Positions 1 through 11,615 of a stretch of DNA of 64,000 bases are shown here, piece by piece. Within the stretch, counting starts at the first letter, position 1. Each line of letters opens with the position of its first letter. The stretch lies in contig OZ037866.1 in assembly GCA_964035575.1 (NCBI GenBank), positions 62,001-126,000 of the forward strand. Direction: 5' to 3'. The translations under genes were made by a program, and so were the position numbers. The DNA comes from Rhynchopus sp. YZ270_cl-10 (taxonomy: Eukaryota > Euglenozoa > Diplonemea > Diplonemida > Diplonemidae). The notes under the pieces were generated by a model. The model searched no databases. It saw only the letters and a program-made list of their open reading frames with translations, and was not told where the DNA came from.

Positions 1-1640
1 GAGACCTGATTTTGACCTAGTTTGCCGGTGTTGGCCGTTTGTTTGGTGTTCTCCGGAAGTTGCTATTGGGCAAATCAGGTGGCCTTGAACGTGAAACACA
101 TTCCCAGTCATAATATTTTGGAAACCACTGCATTTTCTTACTTTTCTGTTAAAATTCTCTTCTGTTTTTCTGGGGTAAAAAATGGGAGGATGTAGAACTA
201 TTTTATACCCTGGGGGGATTTAAAAAAAAAATGGGTCGCGCAAAAATAGTGATCTACGAGTTAAGACAAAACGAATCATAACAGTACAAAAATACATAAA
301 ATAAGGGGGTCATATAAAGTGAAAGAAAGAGCTTGCGAAGGAAGAAAGAAAATGTTTGGTGCGATGGGAGATTACCTGATTTTCCCCATGAAATTTGTGT
401 GGAGTTTTGGTGATATTTAAACCCCCTACACTCCACCCAAATTTTCAGGCAAAAAAATCGGATGAATTTCCCCAGGAGCACAAAAAAAATAAGAATGTGG
501 AAAGCAGGAAAAACACGCCTATTACTTTTGGCGTGCGTCGACGATGGTATAGAATAAAAAGAAAAGTTGATAAGATGAAACCTGTTTAGTCACCTTTGAT
601 CTAAACAATAACGAAATGAGCTCAAAATGTGCCTGCTCGCACACAAAAAAAAAAAATTTTTTTTTTTGCACGATGGACGTGTTCCGTTTGAGCACGTTCA
701 TCGAAGAAGGACAAGATATATGATAATGAGTTTCCCCACTCTAAAAGGGGGGAAAGGGGATGTTATGGGGGAGTGTTTATGGGGTCCAAGGTACATTTGT
801 AAACCTTCACAATTCTTGATAGGGCGAGAAAGTGACGTTTTTTTGTTTTTTTTGAAAACTTGGTTGTATTAGTGTAGACACCCGAGGATGAACTCCACTA
901 CTTTGGTATAAAAAAAAAAAGGTGGATCTAAGCACCTCTCATGCTTGGTCACCAATAAAAGAAAGGGGGGAGCGTGATGGTTTGGCTTTGTGCCACGTGA
1001 GGGGGGAATGTGACGTGAAATCCACCCTTCGTAACAGTGTACCTTGGCGCAAGGGAAATTGAGAGAGAGTTTCTATGCAGCTATAAAGAAAAACTCTTCA
1101 GCAATAAAAGGCCTCTGATCTTTTTGATCTGGGAATTTCTGAGGTCAACACGTTTCCTAATGTGTAAGCAAACGCTGAGTGTGTTTCACCCAGTATTTTC
1201 CCAAAAAACAAAAAAAAAAAAACAAAATCAAGGGGAATAAGGAACATCTGAAGCAAACTTGACGCAGTGTATGGGATAAAGTGCTCAATAAAATGCCCTT
1301 GGTGGTTAACCAGTGGCTGTACAGTGAAAACACCCAGCCGTTTCCTTATGTAAGGAAACGCGTTTTGCTAAAAGTTTTCAAGAATAAAGGAAACAGAAAT
1401 GAAGGGGGGAAAGACTGGGTCTTCTTGTTTGTCACCTTTGGACAGTTACCTTTATTGTCAAAAAAAAAACAGGTATCATTCTGAGATTTGTATGCAATGT
1501 CAAATGACACCCTTTTTTTTTTGAAAAAAAATTGTTGAGACACGTGTTGTAATAGAATTTGATGTGATAAAACACGTAGGCGCTTTAGGGTACCTATTGT
1601 GCAATATGAAGAGATATTTTACAAACGGAACTGTGTTTGA
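1..1640. other. gene-free AT-rich spacer
   Basis: I see no convincing gene. All open frames are short and mutually exclusive, and the stretch is broken by A/T homopolymers. It contains a copy of the dispersed hairpin motif (TAAGATGA...TTAGTCACCTT) near 570-600 and a copy of the dispersed module containing GAAAACTTGGTTGTATTAG at about 852-902. A short match to a further dispersed repeat (ACAGTGTACCTTGG) lies at 1033-1048. Confidence 0.6.
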
Positions 1641-1649
1641 AAGAAAGGA

Positions 1650-1880
1650 CATTTGGTAATATGGTGTTCCGGAGGGGGCCTATATTGACATGTCCTTGAC
1701 ACAAGGGGGTGGCACTTTATAATTTGTGTGGGTTTTTTGGCCGGGAAAAATGCATCGTCCAAAAATCCCGGCATTTGCATTTTTGACATCCGTCCGTCCA
1801 GTAGTGGGGTCACTTTGCCAAAATGGACAAGTTGTTGATACATACGTAAATGCACACAAAAATAGCCGGCAAAATATAAA
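1650..1880 (+). repeat. dispersed repeat family A, copy 1
   Basis: This segment closely matches 33345-33585 in the same orientation. Shared landmarks are GGTGTTCCGGAGG, TTGACATGTCCTTGAC, TTTATAATTTGTGTGGG, CCGTCCGTCCAGTAGTGGGG and TACATACGTAAAT. The copies differ by substitutions and small indels. They also differ in the number of 10-12 bp TTGACATGTCC-type units, of which 33370-33410 has more. No protein is evident, so it is probably an old non-autonomous mobile repeat. Confidence 0.75.
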
Positions 1881-1899
1881 ATGACAGTGTGTGGCTGAC

Positions 1900-1956
1900 G
1901 ACCCCAAAATAGCAGAAAATAGCAGAAAATCGCAGAAAATAGCAGAAAATAGCACT
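1900..1956 (+). repeat. 10-bp tandem repeat (ATAGCAGAAA)
   Basis: A short tandem run of the unit ATAGCAGAAA follows the landmark GACCCC. The same run with the same left flank recurs at 3850-3906, so it belongs to a dispersed family rather than being a one-off slippage product. Confidence 0.8.
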
Positions 1957-2078
1957 TTGGGGGGGTTTTTTTGGGTTTGGTGGCTGGGTGGTGGTGTGGC
2001 TCATGATGGACGAGGGAAGGCAACTTGGCCAGCCCGCAAACCCGGAAACCCCCTCCCACTCCACAAACGGATCATAAG

Positions 2079-2243
2079 GTACACAGTACACAGTACACAG
2101 TACACAGTACACAGTACACAGTACACAGTACACAGTACACAGTACACAGTACACAGTACACAGTACACAGTACACAGTACACAGTACACAGTACACAGTA
2201 CACAGTACACAGTACACAGTACACAGTACACAGTACACAGTAC
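2079..2243 (+). repeat. 7-bp minisatellite (GTACACA)n
   Basis: About 23 almost perfect copies of GTACACA are read directly from the sequence. Because 7 is not a multiple of 3, all six frames cycle through a seven-residue pattern without stops, giving false open frames on both strands. There is no evidence of coding. Confidence 0.97.
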
Positions 2244-2399
2244 AGCACCTGGTCTATATCGGGACAAGATACATTTTTTTTTGGTAAAATTGCTCTTATT
2301 TTTTACGCGTTTTTGCTCGAAAAAAACGTTGTCCTGCATCTTTGGTAGGTGCTTTGGGGACTGGCTGGGGTCAGGAGTCCCTCATTTCCCTTCCCTTTA

Positions 2400-2727
2400 G
2401 CAAAAGCCCAAACCAGGCCTTTTGCTAACTTTGGGATTTTCCCCCTGAATGGCATGATGGTCAAAAAATAATAATTTCCTGGAAAAAAAAGTACATTCCG
2501 AGCTTTCCCGCCTGGTGAAAGCGGTCGTCGCGCGCTTCGCGCGCGCCTCCCTGCCAGCCACAGGGTGGAGAGGCGAAGGGTCAGCTTTGCGAGATATAAA
2601 CAAAAAACGGAATATAATCCTTTATTAACGGTCCTTGGTCTTGCGCCTTACGTACACTAACCGTACAAAATCAATACGTCTTCCAGAAGCAGGGGCTGTT
2701 GCAACGGTTGGGTTCCTTTGAAATAAG
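2400..2727 (+). repeat. dispersed repeat family B, copy 1 (contains GC-rich hairpin)
   Basis: Nearly identical to 31935-32235 in the same orientation, from CCAGGCCTTTTGCTAACTTT to the AACGGTTGGGT region. Inside lies the perfect palindromic hairpin CGCGCGCTTCGCGCGCG (about 2530-2547). A shorter, diverged relative with the same hairpin and flanking words (CGAGCTTTCCC, AAAGCGGTCG, CTCCCTGCCA) lies at 30270-30325. Confidence 0.85.
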
Positions 2728-2733
2728 AATGGT

Positions 2734-3830
2734 CAATTTTTTGCAGCTTGGGTCAAGTTTCATTTCTGGCTGCAAAATGCAAGGGAATCCCCTTAGACAT
2801 TGTAAAATGGCACCGTAGGCAGGAAGAAAATAGCGTACAGCGAGCGCAGCGAGCAGAAAAATTGTAAGGTGTCATCGTGCCATCGTGCCATCGTGCCATC
2901 GTGCCATCGTGCCATCGTGCCATCGTGCCATCGTGCCATCGTGCCATCATGCCATCATGCCATCATGCCATCATGCCATCATGCCATCATGCCATCATGC
3001 CATCATGCCATCATGCCATCATGCCATCATGCCATCATGCCATCATGCCATCATGCCATCATGCCATCATGCCATCATGCCATCATGCCATCATGCCATC
3101 ATGCCATCATGCCATCATGCCATCATGCCATCATGCCATCATGCCATCATGCCATCATGCCATCATGCCATCATGCCATCATGCCATCATGCCATCATGC
3201 CATCATGCCATCATGCCATCATGCCATCATGCCATCATGCCATCATGCCATCATGCCATCATGCCATCATGCCATCATGCCATCATGCCATCATGCCATC
3301 ATGCCATCATGCCATCATGCCATCGTGCCATCGTGTCATCATGTCATCATGTCATCATGTCATCATGTCATCATGTCATCATGTCATCATGTCATCATGT
3401 CATCATGTCATCATGCCATCATGCCATCATGCCATCATGCCATCATGCCATCATGCCATCATGCCATCATGCCATCATGCCATCATGCCATCATGCCATC
3501 ATGCCATCATGCCATCATGCCATCATGCCATCATGCCATCATGCCATCATGCCATCATGCCATCATGCCATCATGCCATCATGCCATCATGCCATCATGC
3601 CATCATGCCATCATGCCATCATGCCATCATGCCATCATGCCATCATGCCATCATGCCATCATGCCATCATGCCATCTGGGGGGGAAATCCCCAGGTGATG
3701 GATAGCGAAAGCCCTGCCCCACCACCCCCCGTGGCATGATGGTGGCATGATGGAAAAAAAAATAAAAAACGCCCAAAAACGTGGCACGATGGCATGATGG
3801 TTAGCAAAAGGCCTGAGCCCAAACCACGGC
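2734..3830 (+). repeat. dispersed repeat family C, copy 1, hosting the expanded 8-bp array
   Basis: The left flank (2734-2872) and right flank (3677-3830) of the 8-bp array match the two sides of 33888-34235, where the same locus structure carries only about two array units. The right flank also holds inverted copies of the unit (GGCATGATGG), so the array can pair with its own flank. Not coding. Confidence 0.9.
2873..3676 (+). repeat. 8-bp minisatellite (CATCATGC)n, about 100 copies
   Basis: An 804-bp uninterrupted array of 8-bp units in ordered variant blocks: about nine CATCGTGC, then a long block of CATCATGC, two CATCGTG(C/T), about ten CATCATGT, then CATCATGC to the end. All three forward frames are open for more than 270 codons (an eight-residue cycle) purely because the unit has no stop in any frame. 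This is not a gene. Confidence 0.97.
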
Positions 3831-5011
3831 CAAAAAATAAAAAAAATCCAGACCCCCAAAATAGCAGAAAATAGCAGAAAATAGCAGAAAGTAGCAGAAA
3901 ATAGCACCCCCCTTCAGCCACACCACACACCCCCCCTATATTGACAGGTCCTTGACATGTCCTTGACATGTCCCCTACAGTTGTTCGGTAACACCATTAA
4001 TAACATTTCTTCTTTTTTTTTTTTTTTTGTTTCTTTTTTTTTTTTTGCACCTTTTTCCCCAAGGAACACAAAGAAGGGGAAAAAAGATAAACTGCAAAGC
4101 GCAAAACATCTCACCAGAACCCAGGCGGACGACGAAAAGAAAAGAGAAAAAAAAAAATTTTTTTTAAATGGGAGCCGCTATCCTCTGCACTTAGTCACTT
4201 AAAGTAGATAAGGCCCTACTAGAGTGGACTGTGCAGACACCTCGATGTAAAAATAAAACGAGGCAAGGTGTGCTGTGCACCCTTAAGGGCAGCACACATC
4301 TTTTAAATAAAAGCTATCCATTTTGATCGTGCAAGCGTCTTTGAGACCAGCTGGCACGAAAGAAAGAAAAGAACACTTGACTGTGATGAATGTACCCACA
4401 CACCTGTGCATACATCTTTGAAAAGAAAGTGTTGTCGTGATAGGAAAGGGGCGGGAAAGAAGAACTATATGATCCTACAAGCCTCGCGTTGTCCCTTTCC
4501 GGGGGGGGAAGGGAAAAAAAAAAAGAAAAAAAAGGACTGAGCTAAGCTGAGCTGAGCTGAACTGTCGGATGTAATTTGGAAGAAAATAAAAGAAAAAAAA
4601 CTTGTAAGGTGCGACTTTGCACCGTGTATACGCGCCTTAAAAAGGGTTCAGCAGGGTGAGGGGGCCCTTTTTTTTAGGTTTTCGTTTTTCGTTTTTGCTG
4701 ACGCTAAGAGGTGTTTAAAGGTGCAAATGTCTACATATGATACCCTAGCCAACATGTAAAATACCAGGGTGCTGTTCTACACTCGTTACACGGGGGGGGA
4801 AAGAAACAAAGCCATTGTAGGTTAGCCAAACACCCGGTGAAAAAATCAGACCCGGATTTCAATGCCCCCCCCAATCTCTCCCACCGATGCAACCTGTTCC
4901 TCCAGGCGCTTTTTTGCTATGCCATCTTCCTTGGGCACCTACCTGCTTCACATCCACCAGCCTTTTCTCTATTCCCCCCAGCTTCCTTTCCTCGCAACAC
5001 TCCTTGTCCCT
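3831..5011. other. gene-free spacer downstream of WD40 gene 1
   Basis: Holds a second copy of the ATAGCAGAAA run (3850-3906), tandem TTGACATGTCC units (3936-3973), long T/A homopolymers around 4010-4160 and a short GAGCT-type repeat near 4540-4562. The last 150 bases before the stop of WD40 gene 1 are C/T rich on this strand. I see no gene. Confidence 0.6.
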
Positions 5012-8000
5012 TCACACCCCTACCGCCTCCATGCCTCTACTGGACGCCAACCTACGTGGTGGTGACGAGAATGAGCTGTATCGGCCACGCCCAGAGACAA
5101 GGGTTGGTGAGGCTGGTGAGGTGATGGCGGCAAGGCGGAGGGACGGAGGGAAGGGGGTGGTGAAGTTGTGGCCTGTGGCGCTCGAGTTTCTTGCACTGGC
5201 AGTGCCCTCGGAGTACCGACTGGAGGGAAGGTGCCGGGTGGAGCGGTCAGGGTCGCTTTCCTCCGTGCTCGAAGTGTCCAGCGGGGGTGCCGTGTACGAC
5301 GAATTGTGCGACAGCTGCGACAAACAACTGCTCCGCCGATAGCGCCCCAAAGACCGCCCCGACATAGGCGAAGGGTTCATCTCCTCCACCTCCAGCAGCT
5401 CGAGGTCCTCGCCCATAAGCTCGTTTGCCTGCTCAGGGGTGGCAATCTCCTGCACGCTCCGTGCCTCGCGTCCCGCACGCACAGAGGCCATAACCTCTAT
5501 GATGTACGTCAGCAGGTCGTACACGGCGCGTACCAAGGCAAGGAGCATGGCTGCCATGAAGAAGGCGATGGCGGTGTCAACAGACCAGTGTTGCATGTTC
5601 TTTTCGGCGTAGGCAATGGCATGTAGTAAAAGGCCAATGACCATGAGCATGTTGGAGGCCACCATAATGTGTTTCAGGAATTTGGCCAAAAAGATGTCCT
5701 TCCTCCAGATGACAAGTGTCATCGCAAAGAAGATAGCTGCCAGCGCCAGTACCTTCGCAGTGCACACACTCCAGTCATTGCTGCGGATCGCAGACAGCAT
5801 CGCGAGCGGGTAGAGGTAAGCGGTTTCGAGTGCGAAGTACTTTCCACGCACCCACGGCAGGTCGCGGTAGATGTCGTAGATCAGTCCGTGGCGTTCCACG
5901 GAGAGGGGCGTGCTCGAGACCCAAGCACCTTGGCCGAGGAAGTACGTGCCCACGGCACCTCGCTCGCAGCCACGCACCTCGCCGCTGGGCAGCTTTGAGC
6001 TGGTGAAGAGGACCGCCGTGAAGAGGAGGCTCATGCCTAGGCCGCCGTACCCTATCACGTTCACAAGGGTCGAGTCGCGTGGGTGGAAGATGATGTCAAA
6101 CGACGCTTGCAGGATGCCTGCACTCAGCAGCAGCGGCAGCGGCAGCAGCACAGACGGGTACCTTATGACAGAGCTCGCCTTCATAAACGGTGTGAGCCCA
6201 GGCGCATGCTTCTTGGGTCCAGCCCCCAGAGCCTTCAGCCCCAATGCAACGGTGCTGAACAGAACCGCCAAGACACCCCATAACAGGACGTTCCCCACAA
6301 TCGCACCCGCAGCAGGCACACCGTCAATACGGAAGCCAAGCGGGTGCAGCAGGTATTCCATGTCATCCGTGTCGTCCAGATCGTCTGTGCACTGCACGGT
6401 GTTCATCACGATCACGTTCCCTGGTGCAGCAGACCCGCCGCCCGCACCGCCCATCAACGCAACGGTGCCTACGATAGCGCCACTGGCAGTGCCCATGGAG
6501 AGCACGGAGTCCTTCACCCTCGCAGCCGCAGCACTCAGTGCACGCTCCTCCGTCGCGTTCGCAGGCACCTCAGTAGGTGGCGCCTGTGTGGGCAGCGCAG
6601 TGCGTGGCAACGTCGCTGCGTCCGTGTGCGGTGCAGGGGTGGCAGGTGCTGGTGTTGGTGGGGAAGGTGTCAGGGGAGCTGGTGTCGGTGGTGCAAATGT
6701 TTTGCCCTGCGGAAGCGGGGTTGGAGCAATAGTTGGCGGTGCAGGTGTTGGTGGTGATAATGTTGCAGGTGCCGGTGTTGGCGGAGAAAACGTTGGTGGT
6801 GCAAATGTTTTCCCTTGCGGAAGCGGGGTTGGGGCAATTGTAGGTGGAGCAGGTGTTGGAGGAGAAGGTGTTGGCGGTGACGGCGTAAGTGGTGCAGGTG
6901 TCGGTGGGGAAAGTGTGCCAGGTGCAGGTGTTGCAGGTGCGGGTGTAGGTGGAGAAGGTGTTAATGGTGCAGGCGTTGGCGGGGCTGGTGTTGCTGGAGA
7001 ACTTGTCGGTGGGGAAGGTGTTGCAGGTGCAGGTGTCGGCGGGGCTGGTGTTGGAGGAGAAGGTGTTGGTGGTGATGGCGTTGCAGGTGCAGGCGTTGGT
7101 GGTGCCGGTGTTGGCGGTGAAAACGTTACTCCAAATGGAAGGGGCGTCGGTGCTATTGTTGGTGGTGCTGGCGTCGGTGGAGATGGTGTCACAGGGGCAG
7201 GTGTCGGTGGTGCAGGCGTTGGTGGGGAAGGTGTTGGTGGTGCCGGTGTTGGTGGTGATGGCGTTGGCGGTGAAGGCGTTGGTGGGGAAGGTGTCGGTGG
7301 TGCCGGTGTTGGTGGTGAAAACGTTACCCCAAATGGAAGGGGCGTCGGTGCTATTGTTGGTGGTGCTGGCGTCGGTGGAGACGGTGTCACAGGGGCAGGT
7401 GTCGGTGGTGCAGGCGTTGGTGGGGAAGGTGTTGGTGGTGCCGGTGTAGGTGGCGATGGTGTTGGTGGTGCCGGTGTCGGAGGCGATGGTGTCGGTGGGG
7501 AAGGTGTTGGTGGCGATGGTGTTGGTGGTGCAGGCGTTGGTGGCGATGGTGTTGGTGGTGCCGGTGTCGGAGGCGATGGTGTTGGTGGGGAAGGTGTCGG
7601 TGGGGAAGGTGTTGGTGGTGCGGGTGTCGGAGGCGATGGTGTTGGTGGGGAAGGTGTCGGTGGGGAAGGTGTTGGTGGCGATGGTGTTGGTGGTGCAGGC
7701 GTTGGTGGCGATGGTGTTGGTGGTGCCGGTGTCGGAGGCGATGGTGTTGGTGGGGAAGGTGTTGGTGGGGAAGGTGTCGGTGGGGAAGGTGTTGGTGGTG
7801 CGGGTGTCGGAGGCGATGGTGTTGGTGGGGAAGGTGTCGGTGGGGAAGGTGTTGGTGGCGATGGTGTTGGTGGTGCCGGTGTCGGAGGCGATGGTGTTGG
7901 TGGTGCAGGCGTTGGTGGTGAAGGTGTTGTTGGTATCGCAACCCACACCCGGAGTGTGTCGTCATCAGACACTGTGGCGATACGGCTACCATCGAAGGAA

Positions 8001-8857
8001 TACGCGACCCTGTTGATTGTACTGGTGTGTCCTGTGTACACACCCGCCGACGCGTAGGTTGTGGTGTCGTAAAGAAACAAGGTGTTGTCCTTCCCACAGC
8101 TCGCAAGCTGTGCACTGGACGGCGAGAAAGCAACACCCTCGGCCTCCTGGGGGTGGCTGAACACTTTCAGCAGACTGCCGTCTGCAGACGAGTAGAGGGT
8201 CGTCTTTTTGTCTTTGTTTGCTGATGCGATGAACCTGTCGTCACGCGACCAGGCCAGACCGTTGACCTCCTTCGTTTCTGTCATGCGGTACAACTCTGCG
8301 CCTGTTGCTGTGTTCCGGACAGTCACGATGTCGTCGTCTCCTCCACTGACGGCTCGCGTGCCGTCGCTCGAGAAGGCAATGCTGTTGACGTCGTTTGAGC
8401 TGTCCCAGCGTGTGCCCAGCACTCCTGTGATGGGGTTGTAGATCTGTGAATAGTTGTCTTTGCAGGCCACTGCAAGCATGCTGCTGTCGCGTGAGTAGGA
8501 CACATCGTACGGCTCCTCGGATAGGACTAGCTTCTGCAGCGTGGCCCACGTCGCTACGGAGTACACGACCACAGCGTCGTCGTCCTTGACACACACCGCA
8601 AGCTGTGTCCCGTCCGGCGAGAACTCCAAACACTTCACATCACTCCCAAGCGAAAGGCTCTTCACAACTGACGCATCCACAGTGCTGTACACCCGCATCC
8701 TCCCATCCTTGTCACCGACCGCAACCCAGGCACCGTCCGGGGAGAACCCGACAGCCTCACCGTTGTCGTCAAGGTTGATTTGGTACAAACACTCAGCACT
8801 GCTTGCGGTGCATGCCGTCAGTGCTGAGTACGCGCACACTGCCACGACACTCAACAT
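5012..8857 (-). CDS. WD40 propeller / Pro-rich stalk / multi-pass membrane protein, paralogue 1 (1281 aa)
   Basis: Intronless frame of 1281 residues. Residues 1-21 form a signal peptide ending near Ser-Ala-Glu-Cys. Residues 22-303 hold seven WD40-type blades (recurring FSPDG and V-R-V-W/Y motifs), enough for one closed propeller. Residues 304-766 are a stalk of PPTP(A/S) repeats, interrupted four times by a conserved APTPLP-x-G-x-TF element. Residues 767-1281 contain about six hydrophobic segments and end in a Ser/Arg-rich tail with [11 protein letters not shown]. The propeller is probably outside the cell or in a vesicle lumen and the tail cytosolic. WD40 domains bind other proteins and none of this points to catalysis. 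The start is preceded by a C-rich tract and CAG only 15 nt upstream. It is the most diverged of the four paralogues. Function is not known. Confidence 0.9.
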   Translation of the reverse strand: MLSVVAVCAYSALTACTASSAECLYQINLDDNGEAVGFSPDGAWVAVGDKDGRMRVYSTVDASVVKSLSLGSDVKCLEFSPDGTQLAVCVKDDDAVVVYSVATWATLQKLVLSEEPYDVSYSRDSSMLAVACKDNYSQIYNPITGVLGTRWDSSNDVNSIAFSSDGTRAVSGGDDDIVTVRNTATGAELYRMTETKEVNGLAWSRDDRFIASANKDKKTTLYSSADGSLLKVFSHPQEAEGVAFSPSSAQLASCGKDNTLFLYDTTTYASAGVYTGHTSTINRVAYSFDGSRIATVSDDDTLRVWVAIPTTPSPPTPAPPTPSPPTPAPPTPSPPTPSPPTPSPPTPSPPTPAPPTPSPPTPSPPTPSPPTPSPPTPAPPTPSPPTPAPPTPSPPTPSPPTPSPPTPSPPTPAPPTPSPPTPSPPTPSPPTPAPPTPSPPTPAPPTPSPPTPSPPTPSPPTPAPPTPSPPTPAPPTPSPPTPAPPTPAPVTPSPPTPAPPTIAPTPLPFGVTFSPPTPAPPTPSPPTPSPPTPSPPTPAPPTPSPPTPAPPTPAPVTPSPPTPAPPTIAPTPLPFGVTFSPPTPAPPTPAPATPSPPTPSPPTPAPPTPAPATPSPPTSSPATPAPPTPAPLTPSPPTPAPATPAPGTLSPPTPAPLTPSPPTPSPPTPAPPTIAPTPLPQGKTFAPPTFSPPTPAPATLSPPTPAPPTIAPTPLPQGKTFAPPTPAPLTPSPPTPAPATPAPHTDAATLPRTALPTQAPPTEVPANATEERALSAAAARVKDSVLSMGTASGAIVGTVALMGGAGGGSAAPGNVIVMNTVQCTDDLDDTDDMEYLLHPLGFRIDGVPAAGAIVGNVLLWGVLAVLFSTVALGLKALGAGPKKHAPGLTPFMKASSVIRYPSVLLPLPLLLSAGILQASFDIIFHPRDSTLVNVIGYGGLGMSLLFTAVLFTSSKLPSGEVRGCERGAVGTYFLGQGAWVSSTPLSVERHGLIYDIYRDLPWVRGKYFALETAYLYPLAMLSAIRSNDWSVCTAKVLALAAIFFAMTLVIWRKDIFLAKFLKHIMVASNMLMVIGLLLHAIAYAEKNMQHWSVDTAIAFFMAAMLLALVRAVYDLLTYIIEVMASVRAGREARSVQEIATPEQANELMGEDLELLEVEEMNPSPMSGRSLGRYRRSSCLSQLSHNSSYTAPPLDTSSTEESDPDRSTRHLPSSRYSEGTASARNSSATGHNFTTPFPPSLRLAAITSPASPTLVSGRGRYSSFSSPPRRLASSRGMEAVGV

Positions 8858-8872
8858 GGCTCACTCCAAATC

Positions 8873-8925
8873 CTGCGTTGTGTGGTAGGGGGGCAGGGGC
8901 AGGGGACAGGGGGAAGTGAAGTGCG
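8873..8925 (-). promoter_or_regulatory. putative spliced-leader acceptor of WD40 gene 1
   Basis: On the minus strand an almost pure pyrimidine tract (about 45 nt, mostly C) ends in AACGCAG at 8873, 15 nt before the ATG. The gene has no intron of its own, so a 3' splice site here fits trans-splicing. That reading is inferred from the pattern; no leader RNA gene was found in the window. Confidence 0.5.
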
Positions 8926-9134
8926 AACACACGCGAATAGATTTGAGGGATGGCGAGTAACGTAGCAAATGAGTCATACGGAAACAACGTTTTTTCCCCG
9001 CGACTCTGGACGGAGGAAGTTCGCTCATCAAAAAGGTAGACAAAAAAAAAGGAGGGTATCTTGCTTTTTGTTGAATTCAGACACAAACAGGATGGACCAG
9101 ATGTGGCACAAAATAGAAACACAAAAAAAATATA

Positions 9135-9306
9135 CCGTGGTGTCTCTTATTTTCGAGCAATGAATGTTCGTCTAATAATGAACTTTCGTCTGAAAGCTTA
9201 TTTTCGTTTAAGGTTTTGGTTAATAAAGTAAAATGTCCGTGCAGTATTATAACTTTCGTTCTCGAATTTGGGTCGTTTTTTTGTTCGAAAATAAGAGACA
9301 CCACGG
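9135..9306. mobile_element. 172-bp mariner-like MITE
   Basis: The ends are inverted repeats of 26 bp with one mismatch, starting CCGTGGTGTCTCTTATTTTC. They are bounded on both sides by TA (9133-9134 and 9307-9308), the target duplication of Tc1/mariner elements. The interior holds diverged direct copies of a motif with ACTTTCGT/TTTTCG and no frame. It is non-autonomous and would depend on a transposase encoded elsewhere. Confidence 0.8.
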
Positions 9307-11615
9307 TAGTTTGCTAATATGACATAACAACTCACGTAATAGGATTTTGGGGCAAAGAGAAAAACGTTGAAAACATTTTGCGGAAAAAAGAATGAAGAAA
9401 ACAATTGTAAAGATGGTTCCATTAAGCCTTTCGTGCTTAGTCGACTTAAAAAAAGAAACTGTCGCATAGACCACAGTGGGGTGTCTGTTGGGACTACCCA
9501 CACCTTTCAAAGCACGCACACAAAAGTGCTCCTTGTATAGCCTAGAACAGCCTGGCAAGAGCTGTGGGTAGAAATTAGTTTTTTTTTCGCATATAGAATT
9601 GATATATTTTGAGCTCGTAGGAAATAGAAAACCATAACAGAAATCATAGCTATAATGAAGTGTTGTCACTGCATCAAAAAATCAGGTCGAAGTGCTTTGT
9701 GGACTTCGGCACTAAAAAAGCATTGTCAGATGACTGCCGCTCTCTCTCTCTCTGTGCAGACATCTAAACCACTGTCATGACCGCAGTAACAACAGTGGGG
9801 GGGGATTTTTTTTTCAAGTTCAGTAGCCAGTTGTTTTTGTCCTATTATTTCGCCATGTTGCTGAACATCAACGTCCATAGCGAAAGACGGTGTTTACCAA
9901 GGAGCAAAAAGTGGGCTGCACCACCACAAAGAAAAACACCCCCCTGAAAGAAGAAAATGCGCCCTCTCTCTCGCATCAAAGAGTTAGATTCATATACTTT
10001 CAGTTCACAGAATTGAAAGTATTTGAGAGGGTCAACACATAAAGAGGAAACAAGAATGCTAGCTGAGCTGTCGTCACTTCAGTCCAATGTGGAGTTCTGT
10101 GACGTGCAGATTGGTTCAATGGAAAGAAGGGGGCCAGCAGAACACATGCCAACATGTGTTCTGACCCCCCCTCCTTCTAATGAATCGCCAGGCAAAAGAG
10201 CAGGAAAACAAACAAAGAACAGAACGAAACAAATAGTAAGATGAACCAAGTCCCACCTTAAAGAAGAATACTTGACCAACGTTTAGTGAATAGAATTTGC
10301 TTTTGCTTTTTTTTAAAATAAATTGTTGGAGGAGTGTAGTTGCCTCAGTTGTGTTGCCACATTGTGCAATCTCTACTGTGTTTTTTTTTCTTCCTTTTCT
10401 AGGAAAAATGCACAGCTCGGTCAGGGTAAGGGAAAACAACGAAGTTGAACCCCCAACACCTACACAGGACCGTAGGAAAGAAAGAGTTGAAAACGTGCTA
10501 AAAACGCATCCCTGAAAGAAATGAAAATAGCTAAGCCTCATGTGTTTGGTCACACGAAGACAGTTGTAAAGTGAACAGGCCTCAAAGCTATATGAAACCC
10601 TTTGTGGGCGTCAATATCGCAAAGACAAAGGAAAGAAGTGGAAAGTGCAAAAACGCCTCACGTTCATTGGGGAGGGCGCAGGGCACTTGGAAGGTTCGGT
10701 CGTGCAGCGTGCTCACACCCTCACGACACGCAGGCACGCCGAAAGGAATTGATAAAAAATACGAACCTTATTTGCTGTTGTGTCGTGTGTAACAAGAAAC
10801 CTACCCTGTCAGCACGCATATCTGAATATCTTACAATGACAGCATCTGTGTGTCGGAATAATGTAAAAGATGGTTCATAAAAAAAAAAGTGAATTTAATA
10901 ATGCAGACTCCTCAAAAAGGATGCAGGCACATTAGAAGAAGAAAACCTGGGGGAAAAAAAAGGACCCCCAAAGCATCCCACTAAAATAACGATAAATAAA
11001 GGGGTATATGAAATGAACTCCCCTACTCTGGCTTAGTCATCTTTTAGACATAATTAGGTGACTCGCAGAATAACCATGCAGAACATGTAAACACGCAAAA
11101 AAATACGCACATTTTCTCTTACGAAAGACGAAGGGGTGCACACATCTATCAAAAACAAAAAAACAACAAAAAAACTGGAATGTGTGTCAAATCGCTTTCA
11201 GCTTTCAGCTTGCAGAGACTGCCGGGCGGCAACTACAAATAAAAAAAAAAAAATATCGAAAAGGGGTACTTCGGAGGCTGAAGTACGTCATGAGAGAAAA
11301 TGAAAACGGATTTTGAGGCTAAGAGCTCTGCGAGACCAGCTGCCAAACAACATATGGCAACATTCTGCAGAGCTTTTGCACCTCTTCTCCATTGCTGCAT
11401 CGCTTGGATGCCAATCTATAAAACCCTGCTCTGTAGTTAGAGAGACTGAAAAAATATAACTCCCCTTTTGTCCTTTTGTTTCGTTAGTTCGCTACCCACA
11501 CCATGCGCGCCAGGAAGATAAATGTGTATAATATTATGATGACACACACACACCAAAGCCAGGTTTTAGAAAACACAAAACAAGACACTCCCTACTTCCC
11601 CACAGAAGACCCAAA

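Noticed and set aside
2079-3676. CRISPR array
   Set aside because: The 7- and 8-bp arrays have no spacers between repeats and the genome is eukaryotic.
2869-3739. Three overlapping 270-280 codon frames with eight-residue Cys/His/Ser repeats
   Set aside because: They are the three readings of one 8-bp array whose unit lacks stops; flanks have no coding character and the unexpanded copy at 34 kb has no frame.
5910-8057. Plus-strand frame of 715 codons rich in Gly-Val-Gly-Gly
   Set aside because: It is the antisense of the PPTP stalk of WD40 gene 1. The same effect appears at 16041-18302, 22025-23836 and 27187-29118. The minus-strand frames have the signal peptide, WD40 and membrane domains.
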